From: Pteria penguin
Taxonomy: Eukaryota; Mollusca; Bivalvia; Pterioida; Pteriidae
DNA length: 64,000 bases
Direction: 5' to 3'
Assembly: GCA_035048485.1 (NCBI GenBank)
Contig: CM068585.1
Span: forward strand, 53,494,910 to 53,558,909
Shown: in pieces, positions 45,660 through 58,885 of the stretch
How positions within the stretch are numbered: position 1 is the first letter of the stretch
How the letters are laid out: each line of letters opens with the position of its first letter
Program-made: the position numbers and the translations under genes
Notes under the pieces: generated by a model
What the model saw: only the letters and a program-made list of their open reading frames with translations
What the model was told of the DNA's origin: nothing
The model's database searches: none

Positions 45660-47300
45660 AATAACATACCAACAATAATGCCAAGCAACAAACGTACAAT
45701 GATATGGCAAACTTCCCTTTATAATTCTGAAATCTACTGCTGTTTCTGCACACAATACTTCTGATATTTTATACGATTGAACTCAATTCAGATGACGTAA
45801 GAAACGCAGATTACGTATATAATTTAGTAAAATTTGTTTTCTCTTATCATTTAATAACCTTAACGAATGATCAATAAAATATATATCAATGAATTCGGGA
45901 TCATTATACCGGTCATGCAACCGGAAACGACGCGCCATTGTGGCTGCGAAATATGAAAGCCTTATTGTCCTAGTTTGGTTGTTGGAGAGGGGGCGGCTGT
46001 TCTATAAAGTTAACGAAATGATAGTTTGAAATATGACCCAGATAAATGTACGAATTGCGGTTTTTATGCCTTATTTGAGTAATCGAGCCCATAGTTGAAA
46101 TGGGCGTGAGAAAAATTATATTAGAGCTTTGTTATAATGTAATTAGTTGAAATTTGTAATTTATGACAGTTTTTTTTTAATATACACCAGACGGGTTTGA
46201 ACCCGTATATATTGTACCGCAGTAATTTTTTACTTAATTAATTGGTTTAACGCAAAATGTCATCGTGAATTGACCAGGTTATTTACTTTTTCTCGTGCGT
46301 GTCTGTATGTGTACCAATGGCATACGAAAGTTTTAATACGAATGATATTTTTCCAACAAGCAGTATTTTTTCCTTTCTTTCTGACCGTCTAACTCTGTAA
46401 AATTTGCCCTGTCTGCTGATTGCTGTCACCGGGGGCATTTGTGTTCCATGAATTTTTATCTCGTACCCTTTTCTATTTGTATGTGTAACACTCAGAGACA
46501 TACACAAACACTATAACTCTTTGTGTGTGTGTGTGAACACCGTAATGAAAAGTCTGCATCTGGTAGAGTACATATCGAAACACACTCAAACTCGCTAATA
46601 TATTTTCTACATCTGAACGAAATACTGAACCACATGTCCTTGTCCAATTTCAGTTAAAGAAAGAGCACAAGTTTCTATTTTTGATTACAAAGATAAAGAT
46701 AGAAATTAATTTCAATGTAAACAACACATTAAGAACACTAAAACTTGGAAGGGCAGCATTAAGGAGGGATAAAGGCCATCAATTGACGCAATAAACGAGT
46801 CGATTTTGGATTAAATATAACAAACCGACCCCTTCACATGTATTCGAGTAGTAATACATTTCGGATTTATCTACAAATGTAAATTACCGGTATATTAGTA
46901 TAAAGCGATACCCTTGAAGCCTTATCTTGAAAAGTTATTGAAAACTCGGACAGCTTTTTACCCGTGGTTGAAGCAAAGCCAATCTTACTACCAATATCGG
47001 TGAATTTTCACCGCAGGAGTTAAGGCCCTTTGAAATTTCATATCGTTGACGTGCCCCATGACCTCAATGAAAGTCCTTCGGAATTCCTCGTTCTTTTCAT
47101 GTGCCTAGATGGTAAAGTACATGTAGTTCCAAATACAATAATCGTATACTGTGGCAAAACGTGCAATTGAGAATGTCACTCAAAGTCAAAAAGTTTGTAA
47201 AAAAGGAGGGGAGGGGTGAATGTGAAGTCCATGGATTTCCAGGCAAAAATTTTAAAAAGTATTAATCGAAATTATAAATGTAAACAGTTCACCCTTTGCA
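45660..47300. other. Intergenic sequence, nothing recognised
   Basis: AT-rich; no gene or element boundary recognised. Confidence 0.3.
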
Positions 47301-47498
47301 GCTGATACACTACGTTAAAAGTTACTACTTACGGCAGACTTTAACTTCTGTCAAGTTTGGGTTCAAATCTGAACTGGGGCAAGTGAGATTGAACAGAATT
47401 TCTCCGGGATTTCTTGGCGGCAATGGGAAAATTCCGGGGTTTTTTTCGCATCTGGTCAGAATATCATTATACTGGTGAAATAATCCTGGTGTGCCGTA
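47300..47498 (+). mobile_element. Possible old tRNA-derived SINE with CAAAA tail
   Basis: B-box-like GGGTTCAAATCTGAACTGGG, an unrelated body, and an end TCCTGGTGTGCCGTATAAAA that runs directly into the CAAAA tract. Only the B box and tail-like end support it; it does not belong clearly to family 1 or 2. Confidence 0.35.
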
Positions 47499-47750
47499 TA
47501 AAACAAAAACAAAAACAAAAACAAAACAAAAACAAAGAAACAAAAAAAAAAAAACCCCAAACAAACAAAACAACCCCCCCCCCTCAACAACCCCCTCCAC
47601 AAAACAAAACAATAACAAAAACAAACAAAACACAAAACAAAAACAGAAACTAACAAAAAAATATAATATTCAAAACAAAACAAAAACAAAAAGAAACAAA
47701 AGCAAAACAAAACAAAACAAAACAAAAACAAAAAAGAAACGAAAAGAAAA
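47499..47750. repeat. CAAAA-rich low-complexity tract
   Basis: (CAAAA)n and (CAAAAA)n variants with a C run at 47573-47583. It begins where the possible SINE at 47300 ends, so it may be an expanded 3' tail. Confidence 0.9.
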
Positions 47751-47789
47751 ACCTCAAAGTGCAATATCATGTACAGAATGACCTACATT

Positions 47790-48340
47790 TGTGACATAAA
47801 AAGACGCCATGACATAATTTCATTCAGACATCATAGGAAAGTGGGTCTGAGTTTGGCTGCACTTTTGCTCCCTACCTTCAATCAATTTCCCCCCAAAATC
47901 AACAAATCTGTCGATAATCCTGTGATGTAATAACTTATTTGACAAAGGAGAAGAGTTTTCGACACTACTCCAGTCCTGTACAAGATCGGTCTCAGATGGA
48001 AGTCAACGTATCCAACGAGAAAACAAACATTTATCATTTAAGTTCCTCTGTGTCGTCCGAATTTCCTTTGATCCTAAAAATCGAAGCAAGCTATCAATCC
48101 ATAACGAGAAATTGACGAGTATATACATTCGGGGCATTATTTGATATGCGTTTAAAGGTTATGTCATGTAGTTTTGCACACTTTTGGGTTGATATATGAA
48201 CTGTTACACTAGACTTTAAGAGTGATTGTGCTGTCTTGCACTTCATAGATTGCCAGACAGCCATTGGCGGATCCAATGATGTTAGGAAAGGAGTAGGTTA
48301 GCGTTCGTTTTCAAAACATAACGTTTCTCTCGCCGAAAAG
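47790..48340. other. Intergenic sequence, nothing recognised
   Basis: AT-rich; no recognised element. Confidence 0.3.
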
Positions 48341-48344
48341 AGTA

Positions 48345-48358
48345 TTTGTGTATGTATG

Positions 48359-48392
<34 letters not shown>

Positions 48393-48450
48393 TGTATATG
48401 CATGTATGTATGTGTGTGTGTATGTAAGTATGTATGTATGTATGTATGTC
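48345..48450. repeat. (TATG)n microsatellite
   Basis: GTATGTATGT array with a few variants. Confidence 0.95.
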
Positions 48451-48537
48451 CTAATAATTAACAAAATGATAAGATTGATATTGATAAATGCAGAATGTTG
48501 TATGTATTTGATTGGAGATCAAATCTCGGATTTCGCT

Positions 48538-49010
48538 GACATGACATATTATGACTCCTTGCTGACAATGAATATTTAATGACTCCTTACTGACAATGAG
48601 TATGTTATGACTCCTTACTGACAGGGAATATATATGATGGCTTCTTAGTGACAGTGAAGTATATCATATCCTCTTTCCGACAGTGAAATATATTATGACT
48701 ATTCACTGACAGTAAAATGTACTATGACCCCTTACTGACAGTGAATACGCCATTACACCTTACTGACAGTGAATACGCTATTACACCTTACTGACAGTGA
48801 ATACGCCATTACACCTTACTGACAGTGAATACGCCATTACACCTTACTGACAGTGAATACGCCATTACACCTTACTGACAGTGAATACGCCATTACACTT
48901 TACTGACAGTGAATACGCCATTACACCTTACTGACAGTGAATAAGCCATTACACCTTACTGACAGTGAATACGCTATTACCCCTTGTTGACAGTGAAATA
49001 TCCTTTGCTG
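48538..49010. repeat. 28-bp minisatellite, about 16 copies
   Basis: The unit CTTACTGACAGTGAATACGC plus CATTACAC is almost identical in the central 8 copies (48740-48970) and diverged towards 48538. Confidence 0.92.
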
Positions 49011-49034
49011 TTAGTGACGTATATTGTGAAATGA

Positions 49035-49475
49035 GTGGCATGGCTCGGGCCGGTAGCATGATTGGTTCTTGGTTGACTTTGGTTGGTAGCATGATTGGTT
49101 CTTGGTTGGTCGGTAGCGTGATTTGTTCTTGATTAGTTCGGGTCGGTAGCGTGACTGGTTCTTGGTTGACCCGGGTTGGTAGTGAGATTGGTTCTTGGTT
49201 GATCCGGGTCGGTAGCGTGATTGGTTCTTGGCTGGTTCGGGTCGGTAGCTTGATTGGTTCTTGATTGACTCGGGTCAGTGGCTTGATTGGTTCTTGGTTG
49301 ATCCGGGTCGGTAGCATGATTGGTTTTTGGTTGATCCGGGTCGGTAGCGTGATAGGTTCTTGGTTGGTTTGGGTTGGTAGCGTGATTGGTTTTTGGTTGA
49401 TCCGGGTCGGTAGCGTGATTGGTTCTTGGTTGGTTCGGGTCGGTGGCGTGATTGGTTCTTGGTTGTGGAATAGTA
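49035..49475. repeat. 33-bp minisatellite, about 13 copies
   Basis: The unit is GATTGGTTCTTGGTTGATCC plus GGGTCGGTAGCGT (33 bases). On the minus strand it reads as an 11-residue repeat (NQEPITLPTRT) inside a 188-codon open frame (49515-48949) that also runs into the 28-bp array. The period explains the open frame; no coding evidence beyond it. Confidence 0.9.
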
Positions 49476-49524
49476 TTGGCATGACGTCGAAGACTCGAAA
49501 AAGTAAACTACACATGTAAATAAT

Positions 49525-49645
49525 GAATAATTAATAAGTAGATAAATAAATAAATAAAGATAATAATGAATGAATAAATAGATATTGAATAAATAAGTAA
49601 TGAATAAATAGGTAATGAATGAATAAATAAATGATAAATAAGTTG
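49525..49645. repeat. AAT/AAAT degenerate microsatellite
   Basis: AATAAATAAATGAATAAATAG-like sequence. Confidence 0.85.
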
Positions 49646-49649
49646 CTCA

Positions 49650-50510
49650 CGATGGTAATAAACAATCACGAAAGCCATGCCAGACTTAAACAAAAGTCAT
49701 TCTACATCATATGAAGTTTAAATGTATTCGTCAAAACACAAAATAAAAATGCAGTTATTTTTTATGATTTAGACAACATTATTTTCAAAACAGGAAGGAC
49801 AAAAATTGAAAGAAATCAAGCAGATATCATTTAATAATAGTCGTTTTCATGTTATAACCTTCTCGAGTTTCTAAAATTGTCGTAATAAATCTAAAAATCT
49901 AAAGCCTACTTCCATAGTAAACAGTAACGCCCAAGGTCGCGTTATTATACATATCCCAAACACAAAATCAAATACTCAGTATGGCATAATATCTGAGAAT
50001 CATCATCGAACACGAATATTTGTAGAGAATAATCCTCTGTGGTACGCCATACGGACGACAAGAATGTGTGTGTTCGCTTGTACTTCCTCCCGATCTCCTC
50101 TTGTTTCGTCTTTTCCCAACACTTCAACACGAGAAATAGGTCGTAGTATGCCGTTACGAAGTGTTTGGTCACGAATCGATTGCTATTAATTTATGTATGG
50201 ATTTTAAAAGTTTTGTAGGGATACTGTGTGGAGTCTTGCTTTAAAAATCGTCGAGTTTTCCCCACTGATGATTGATCCGTTAATTCATTCGTAAGCACCT
50301 CAACCTTTTTCTCCGAAAACACCGCGGTGAGGAATTCCGAGTGTTGTTGACTATCTTCTCCTGCCGAATTAAGCAAAGTTATTGAAATTCGGAAAATTCA
50401 GATTGCATGAATGGCCGGATTGCGCGATTGGCCGGTTTCGGCAAGTGAATGACACTTACCTTCTTCATCCCATACTGCCGATACTTAGTCGTTCTTTTGC
50501 CGTGTTCTCT
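49650..50510. other. Intergenic sequence with two successive open frames
   Basis: Minus-strand frames of 61 (50376-50191) and 75 codons (50172-49945) follow each other with a TAA between. The predicted products are polar, with ordinary composition (SEKKVEVLTNELTDQ, WEKTKQEEIGRKYKR), but no domain is recognised. They may be chance frames or a decayed gene. Confidence 0.25.
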
Positions 50511-50514
50511 GTAC

Positions 50515-50641
50515 CAGTGGTGGATGCAGGGGACGCAAAAGCCCGAGATAAAAAAGAGGATTTATAACAAATTGTAGTCATATGTTATTATAAATTAGGA
50601 AAAGAAAGGGACCCCTGGATGTCTATCTAAATCTACCAATG
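50515..50641. mobile_element. Short hAT-like inverted-repeat element
   Basis: Left CAGTGGTGGATGCAGGGGAC; right GGATGTCTATCTAAATCTACCAATG, which reads CATTGGTAGATTTAG from the other strand. Interior 127 bp. Diverged. Confidence 0.5.
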
Positions 50642-50644
50642 TCA

Positions 50645-52305
50645 TGTCGTATTTTTTAGTGTTTAATGTACTTACCAGCATTTTGTAATTGGAGTAAAAC
50701 CGTACACAACCCCCTTTTTTTCACTTCACTACCTGTGTGTGCACCTTGATCCAGTTAAATCAGATACATAGACTACTTTTAAAGTAGTCCATGGCTCTGG
50801 TTAAATATAGAACGTTTGTGGCTTTTCGGGAATTTTTGCGATTTAAGAAATAATGTAAGAACACCATTCCACACCATCCACCCCTCACACACGCGCACGC
50901 GCGCGGCGTTTCACTTGTTGTTCTGGTGTAAAATGCATTTGACTCGCAGCCGAAAGGTCATTGGTACAAATACTTCATAACTCATAGTTTACTGTTATCT
51001 CTGCTGTATACGCATTGTAAAGACGATCGGGGGTGGGGGGGGGGGGGGGGTTAGTGTACGGGGTATTTTTTTTTGACATGGCGTTTGACGCAAAAAAAGT
51101 CACATGACGATTTCAATTATATAAGAAATACTGTAGAATGTTCAGAAAAAAAATCGGTATTTTTCTCAAAGTACCTACAGATTGTTTGAAACTCTAAAAC
51201 TTTTAAAACCGACTTTAACATTTTCTTAATTGAATGAACTAGTTTGTTAATTTGCTTCATTGGATCCGAATTCAATATACGTTTGATAAGACAATTTTTG
51301 TACCTTATCTGTTTCAGGTTTTAAACTTTATCACAACCGTATAAAATGTTCTTTATAAAAGTGGAGCAGCCTCAGCCATCTTTTTTATCGAGAAAGGTTT
51401 TTATGTATAAAAATCAACTTAAGTTTATATACACTTCTATATTTTCAAGAAAAATCGATTAAAGATCTATTATGTTGTTGTTGGCGTTACGTTTACCATA
51501 AACAAAAAACAAAACAAAAAAATCCGCAACCCCCCCCCCCGAAAAAAAGAGAAATAAATTATAAAGTAAAAAAAAAAATGATAATAATAAAACGATTCCA
51601 AAGAGATGAGCATCTTGTTGTTCATTAGGGAACTCAATTTCTCGCAACCCTGTTGAGGACAGACCCTGTTGATAGAAAGCAGGTCCTTGACATTAACAAA
51701 GCACTATTGTTACTGAATACATTGCGTCAAAATGTTCCCAATATTTCAGTATTGACGACAAATTAGGCAGAAGGGACGTCACCCTATCTTACAGAGGGCG
51801 TTCTTTAGAAAAAGGCCGCCATCACTGGCAAATGTTCACAAGATATTCATCTAGTCTTGGCTAAATGACAAATGTGCAATATCAGACGTTTTGCAAAGAT
51901 ATTCCGAAGTGTCAAAGCATGTGTCCAAAACACAAACTATAAACAATAAAAATCACGTTTGTTGTATGTTGATCTTTGTTTAAAATGCATGTAGTAACAT
52001 AAGGTCAAGACAGATATGATTTCTGTCAGATATTTGCTGCTAATGATACTTTGTTTTTCTTGGAGGTCAGTGATCCAGAAATCGGTTCGTCTACGTGTAA
52101 TCAATCCCTGCTATCTAAGATCTCATTTATCTTGTCAATTCTGAAAATGATATTTTGCGTAAGTCTTTCTACTATCTGGGGAAATGCAAGATAATTTCAA
52201 AGTTCATTCGGACTAAATTATGTGTCTTTGCAAGTAGTTTTATTTGTTTTTCCGGATTTGTTTCGTCTTTTGACATATTTGATAATTGTCGTCTGTTGTT
52301 GTCGT
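50645..52305. other. Intergenic sequence, nothing recognised
   Basis: AT-rich with a G run near 51030-51050 and a C run at 51530-51540. No gene was recognised. Confidence 0.3.
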
Positions 52306-52309
52306 AGCA

Positions 52310-52367
52310 ACAACAACAAAAACAACAATAATAATAGTGATTAATTAATAATAATGATAATAAATAC

Positions 52368-52398
<31 letters not shown>

Positions 52399-52438
52399 TA
52401 TAACAATAATAATAATAATAATAATAATGATAATAATA

Positions 52439-52485
<47 letters not shown>
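52310..52485. repeat. (AAT)n microsatellite
   Basis: Interrupted ATA/AAT array. Confidence 0.95.
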
Positions 52486-52499
52486 TAATGAATTTTCTA

Positions 52500-53735
52500 T
52501 GTATTGATGCATTCCACTTCAAGGAAAAGTCTAGATGCATCACAAAAATCTACAGTATACAAAGATTCAAAAAATCTAGAGGCGTTTTCAGGACCCTTCA
52601 CTTTACTACAGTTATTTGTTAAACACAGAAATCGATCTGATTTATTGCGAGAAGCAGACATATTTTATAACAATATGACAAGGTGCTGATTTTAAATCAA
52701 TATTCAAAGTCTTAATATAAACTGGAAACGTAAAAAACGTCTCAAAGGCGTCTCCTGAACAATTTAGCCCAAGTAAGTCATTTTCAAAATACTAGATAAA
52801 GTTACGATGGATTTGCAAATCCGTGCTTCTCCTTTACATATTGTTGGTTTTGATGTACAATGACATAAGATAAGAAGTCAACTGGTCTTTAAACATGACT
52901 ACAAATTGATTTGTAACAGAGTTCAAGTATTTTAGTCAACGTTATTGAAATTTGAGAGTAAGCCTCGATTTGAACACTGATAAGGACATATTTTACAACT
53001 AATATTTTCAAACTGACTTTGGTTAGGATTTGTTGTGATTCATTGCAGTATAGGGTTTTATATAATGATAAATATGCTTGGGATTTGAATTATATATACT
53101 ATTCAGGAGAAAGTTAATATCACTGGCTTGTTTTTGTGCCTCGTTCTCGATGTTTTTTTTCTGTCATGTATTGCGTAAGGTCATTCCTTCGTGTTGTGGA
53201 AAGATTGAGGGACTAGCAAGCTAACAAGATCTCATCATGTTCTCGTCGGTTCTAATATCACCACTGAAAAAAATGGATTGACAGACACACTGATTTTTTT
53301 TTCAAAATGCTTTCAGTTTGTCATTAAACATTTACAATTGTTTTGTCACCATGTACTAGAATTATCAATTGACCTTCATCTTGTGTTGTTGACCTTGACC
53401 TCTAAACAAAATGTACTCAAACAATCATGTAAATCTTGATTATGGTCCTTTAGTTGTATTATACGAAACGCTCGACATATGGTGAACGCCATCCGTGTTC
53501 AAATCGCGGTTCGAGCCGTAATTTTATGAAATTGGGCACTTCTTTGCTTTCGTTTATGCATTAATCCCCTTTCACAACGCGAAAACAGGAGGAAGAAAAG
53601 AATTTTTTACATTAATAAAAAATTATGGAAAATGGTATTGCTATAGACATCTAAGTGAGCAGTGTCAGAAAAGTCGCCAGAGATATTTAGAATATAAAAC
53701 AAACAAAACGACATCACAAAAATACTCGATTGCAT
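52500..53735. other. Intergenic sequence, nothing recognised
   Basis: AT-rich; no recognised element. Confidence 0.3.
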
Positions 53736-53736
53736 T

Positions 53737-53868
53737 GCAGTTGTGGTATCGACTTGTGACGGTCAATTGCTGGTGTGGTACCGACATGTGACGGTCAATT
53801 GCAAATGTTGTTCCGACATATGACGGTCAATTTTACTTGTGGTACCAACATAGGCCGGTGTCGGTGAA
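53737..53868. repeat. 32-bp minisatellite, about 4 copies
   Basis: The unit is GTCAATTGCTGGTGTGGTAC plus CGACATGTGACG. Confidence 0.85.
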
Positions 53869-53869
53869 G

Positions 53870-54960
53870 TGCAGTGACAACCGTCACTCAGCCGGTGTGG
53901 ACAATCTATGACTGAGAAAATTTTCCTCGTAAGACTTTGAATCGTCGACATGAAAATAAATATTTAAAGGTCACCACAATACATTATCTACAGTGTATAT
54001 GGTAATTTACCAAGTCTTTGAACTTGCCGACTTGAGTGACAAACAAGATCATATAGTTTTCTGCATCAGGAGACAATGCATAAAAAACAAGTTGGGTGGT
54101 GAAATTCGGAAACGTTAACACGGTGCATTTCAACTAATACGTGGCAGTAGAAAGTCAGTGAACAATCACGCAGTGCATAGATAACATCTGAAAAATGTAT
54201 ATCCCCTTTGTTTTTGGGCAGCTCAAACGAGAAATGAAACATTGTCAAGCCCTGGATTAACAGCCCCGAGGATCCACAATGTTACGTCACACGGACTAAA
54301 AAGAAGCAAAATCTAATGAGCCGGGAAATAACGGATTTCGATAGCGATCTCTGCCATGTGCATTCTTTATCTGTTCGGTGTGAAATTGAACATGTGTGTG
54401 GTACGCGGTGGTAGAATACTAATTGTTTGATAAAACCTCAAATTTGTGATAGAAAAAGTTAAGAATAGAATGTCAGTCTCCTTCCACACATTTTCAGGCT
54501 TATGTCTCCTATATAAACACATGGTATCCCTGGTTAACATTTATGGTTTATTGAGTAAAAAAAGAAAAGATTTAACCGCCTTTCTGAAAAAAGTTGTCAT
54601 TCTTACTTAATTATTCTACATATCCATGAATATATACATGCAAATGGTTAGGATATAGCTCTCCCTCCTTTTCCTTTGTCTATCCATTCTCTTTTCTTTC
54701 CTCCTTCCTACCCATTTCACCCTCTCCATATGAAGCTGAGTTTAAAAAAGTAAATTTGGTAAACTGTTTATATGATAAGACTATCATTTTTGTAACAATG
54801 CGCGAGCCTATCATTAAGCTTGACCTTCTCTTCTAATGGGCGTGGCTTGCCAGCAGGAGATATTCATCCTGGGTCTTGTCTTTCGTCATTGTTTCACAAC
54901 TTTGATAGTCCCTGTACAGCTTATTAGGTAGTTGTAGAATTTAGTCCCAGCAAGCGGTCC
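53870..54960. other. Intergenic sequence, nothing recognised
   Basis: AT-rich; no recognised element. Confidence 0.3.
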
Positions 54961-54984
54961 TTATAGTTTTGTATCTGCTACTGT

Positions 54985-55024
54985 TTTATTTATTAGGTTA
55001 TTTCGTTATTTTCATCTATTTACT

Positions 55025-55056
<32 letters not shown>

Positions 55057-55168
55057 TTTATAATTATTATTATTGCTATTGTTGTTGTTGTTGTTCTATC
55101 TATTACATTTTTTATCTATTTAATCTAATTATTATTATTATTATAATTATCAATTTCAATATCATTTT

Positions 55169-55255
<87 letters not shown>

Positions 55256-55286
55256 TTATTATTATTATTATTTATTATTATTATTA

Positions 55287-55343
<57 letters not shown>

Positions 55344-55345
55344 GA
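54985..55345. repeat. ATT / TTTA compound microsatellite
   Basis: (TTA)n at 55026-55060, (GTT)n, a long (TTTA)n at 55168-55257, then (TTA)n to 55343. Confidence 0.95.
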
Positions 55346-55914
55346 GGCCAAACTATAGATCTTACTATTTCTGTAAAAAAGGAGGGTTTCAGGTCGGTTA
55401 GTTATTAATGCAATGAAAATACTATACATGTATATTCGTAAATGCAGTTACACTTAATTTATCATTTAAAAAAAAAAATTTTTTTAATCAAATCCCTTTT
55501 TTGTAATCTTTCATTTCACATTTTCACATTTTATATACAAAACCCCCAACCCATACCAGTATGAAAGTTCAAACTTGATACCGTCTTCAGAAATTCCTAA
55601 GAAGGGAGGGCGATACGAATAGATATATTTAATCACCGTTATTAATCTCAGTGCACTTCCCATACGTTAAACACACATAAAATTCCAACTTCCGACAGCT
55701 TTTGTGGCGTTATCCATTTCATAGCTTCACGCTTTGTCTTCATTTAATGTATTTTTTCATTACCACGTTCAGCGAGCATAGTTGTAATGCTACTAAATAC
55801 GTCACATACGAAGCCGGTCGTTGAAGGTATCAAATTATGTTTTTGTTATAATTATGAAATTAATATAATGAAAATGAAATATAAGTTGACATTTATGATA
55901 GCGCTCATTTGCAT

Positions 55915-56018
55915 ATGTGTGTTTTGCATATGTTTTCTTTCGTTTTCTTATGTGTTTTGCATATGTTTTCTTTCGTTTTCTTATGTGTTTTGCATATGTT
56001 TTCTTTCGTTTTTCTTAT
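55915..56018. repeat. 33-bp tandem repeat, about 3 copies
   Basis: The unit is TGTGTTTTGCATATGTTTTC plus TTTCGTTTTCTTA. Confidence 0.9.
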
Positions 56019-56275
56019 GCGTTTGTGGGGGATCTAGAACTCTATAGGTGGGGTTGGTTTTTTTTTCGAAAAAGCAGGAGGTGGGTAGTTATAGTTGAAT
56101 TGTTGTTGTTGTTGTTTTGGCAAAGAGGTCCCTTAATTTGTCCTTGAGTGTCACTCTAAAGAACCTTGAAAATCTTCTGTCTCCATCGAACTTGGTATGA
56201 AACATGCAGTTGAGCGTATGTTTTTGGCTTGCAAGACCAGAACCAGCAACTTATGAATAATCAGTCTGGATTGAG

Positions 56276-56278
<3 letters not shown>

Positions 56279-56328
<50 letters not shown>
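56279..56328. repeat. (GT)n microsatellite
   Basis: About 24 GT units. Confidence 0.95.
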
Positions 56329-56329
<1 letters not shown>

Positions 56330-56584
56330 TGTGGAAGAGGGGGGGAGTTTCGTCCCTAAACTGGTAAATCGTAAAATGACATTTTTGGTTAACATTTCCT
56401 GGAGCAGTCATGATCTGATTCCTCTCATGTAATTTCCGAATCCGCGCCAGAGGGGTTAGGTTTAATGTCCTTCGAAATTAATCTCTTTCTTCATTCTTTT
56501 TAACTAGTGACGATACAAATTATGCATTTGAAAAATAAAGAGAACGCTCAACTTCACCCCCACCCCCTAAAAGTTGTGTGGAGA

Positions 56585-56668
56585 GGGTTCAGGCAGAGGT
56601 ACCAACCACCCCTACATCCAACAGGGTTCAGGCAGAGGTACCTATCCACCCCTACATCCAACAGGGTT
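56585..56668. repeat. Tandem duplication, about 41 bp x 2
   Basis: AGGGTTCAGGCAGAGGTACC and CACCCCTACATCCAACAGGG occur twice in succession with small differences. Confidence 0.85.
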
Positions 56669-56669
56669 T

Positions 56670-58740
56670 AAAAATTTTGCACCAACTTGAAGACGAGGAT
56701 CGTAGCCAACATATGTAGGGGGCGCTCAATTTACACAGATGTATATCAGGACAGTCATATTGTTATAGACATACACCATTTCAGCGGTCGCGCGCTAGTT
56801 ATGAAAAATTATATTCATATAGAGTTGAAGGCATTGTTGTAGCATTGAAGACTGTCGCCTGTCTTTGGTAATCGATATATACAGGAAACTTAGGGTGACC
56901 TTTTGCTGGAGCAGAGATACATAAACATTGTCTTTACTCAGGTTTGGTGGGATATTTGAGTTCGTTCATTACAGAATACTCTGCACTCGGTACTGGACTT
57001 GCTAAAAATATACCACAGTCCGGTGTGCTTAAATACTCACCTGTTAGGAAGATCAAGGGTTCAGGATCCCCCTCCCCTGAGCTTAAGGACCCCCCCCCCG
57101 GGCTTAAGGCTTAAACTTGTCCATAGGTAATAAATGGGGCCGATTTCACGAAAGGGCTAACTTCGGGATCGAGCCAGGTCGGTATAAAGAGATTTAGATA
57201 GATTCTGTTTTAAACTATCGATATACTGTCATAATACATCAATATATGCACCCCCCCCCCTCCCCCCCCTAATTTGTGATCTTATTGAGTCTTAATGCCT
57301 AATGAAACGAAAATTGTACAAAATGTATCTATACCGGTCAATAATAGAATAATGACCGGGTGTTATCTTTCGTGAGACTTGGCCATAATGGTGGCGCGGG
57401 TGGGGGTGGGGGGGGGGGGCACATTTGGAATTCCTACTTGGCCATGCCTTAACGGTATGTGGTCTTGTCATCCGTTTAGAATCTAATCGCTTTTAGTCAT
57501 CGTATCTCGGAAATAACCCCACAAAGGGCAAATAATTATGATAATTTGGGAGGCCAACACTTGCGTATTTTGGCACAAACATCAGAGACAATTCCGGGAG
57601 GCGGGGCATATGCATTTCCTGGTAAATTTTTCAAACAAGACGCTCATGTCATTCAAGTACATACATGCATCCGGGATTTATCACCTTTCAATGTCAAATA
57701 CCGATATTTCACGAGTTTTGTAATACCCCTTGTATTGAACCTATAGTCTTTAGTTTTATAACCGATTGAGCCACCACCTACGTATTAGAACTCTTTGACA
57801 TTTATGTACTAAAGAAAGAAATTAATTTTAATTTGTCAAACAAGTGAAGTGAATGCATTTTATAAGTTAAAGATAAATAAATAGATCGCACCTCGTGCCT
57901 CAGAAGAAAGGTGAAGGTCAATACGTGTATCTATGTATTCTAGCCGCAGCTGATCTAGTAGTAACTGATGAAGCACATTTTGAATAAAATAAACTTACGC
58001 CTTCATTTTATAAACTGCAATGTCATCTAGGAAGAGAAGTATTAGTTACATTTTTGTTCTTTTTCAAATGATAAACCATACACGATACACTTCACAGTAT
58101 TCTGAGTGTCTATATCAAATTATTTAAAAAGACACGTTTTCAGCTCAAAAGATTTACAAATGACATACTTTAAAGAAAACCGTATCAGGCACATCTTTCA
58201 AAATTTTGAAATGCAAAACTTTTTTCCTGCATTTTTTTTTATTCAAGATGCGATGGATCACCTTGTTGGCAAATTAAAAATCACGAAATTCTGCGTCTAC
58301 TGTAAGTGTTAAGGAAGCAGTAAATTGCCGTAATTATTGTTTGTTATTTGTTTTGTTTTTGGGGTTTTTTTTCTGCGTAAGCTACAATCGCCGAGAAGAT
58401 GTCAGGTGTCACTGTATCCATTTTACTATAATCAAAAGGACAAGGTTCTAATTATGAAACATTTCATTCCGTGTCACGATCTTTGCATTTGACGAAAGGG
58501 GGGAATATTGTAATATTATTAAGAACATGATGGAAGTCATGAATTTTACTCAATAGAAAGATTCAAGGTCAAGGTCAGGGACACTAGTGCGAAAATGCCA
58601 AAAATGGTGATTCAAATGCAAAAAAAATCTCTTTTCATATTCATGTCGTAATGTTGACAGAAGAAATATTACATTAAAATTTGTCATAAGTTTCCCCTTT
58701 TAATAACTGAATGCACTGAATATAAACTGGGTGTGGATTG
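56670..58740. other. Intergenic sequence, nothing recognised
   Basis: AT-rich with C or G runs at 57090-57100, 57250-57268 and 57400-57418. No gene was recognised. Confidence 0.3.
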
Positions 58741-58744
58741 CTTG

Positions 58745-58885
58745 ATCGAGTCTACGTCGCCTTGAAGTTTCAACAATGCTTCATTCCTTTAGCGACATGG
58801 AGACAGCTAACCTCTTAAAAATGGTGGCGCCATCCGAAAATCGAATCCCGATTCTCCGCACCTCATGTCCAGCATCTGATCACTG
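58745..58885 (-). mobile_element. SINE, family 1, diverged
   Basis: On the minus strand, AGAATCGGGATTCGATTTTC (B box region), GGCGCCACCATTTTTAAGAG, TTAGCTGTCTCCATGTCGC and TTGTTGAAACTTCAAGGCGACG follow the family-1 order. An overlapping 60-codon plus frame is spurious. Confidence 0.6.

Noticed and set aside
48740..48970. Regular short repeats that could suggest a CRISPR array
   Set aside because: Units are contiguous with no unique spacers, and the context is clearly eukaryotic; it is a 28-bp minisatellite.
54969..55358. 129-codon L/Y/F-rich frame resembling a membrane protein
   Set aside because: Entirely ATT and TTTA microsatellite.
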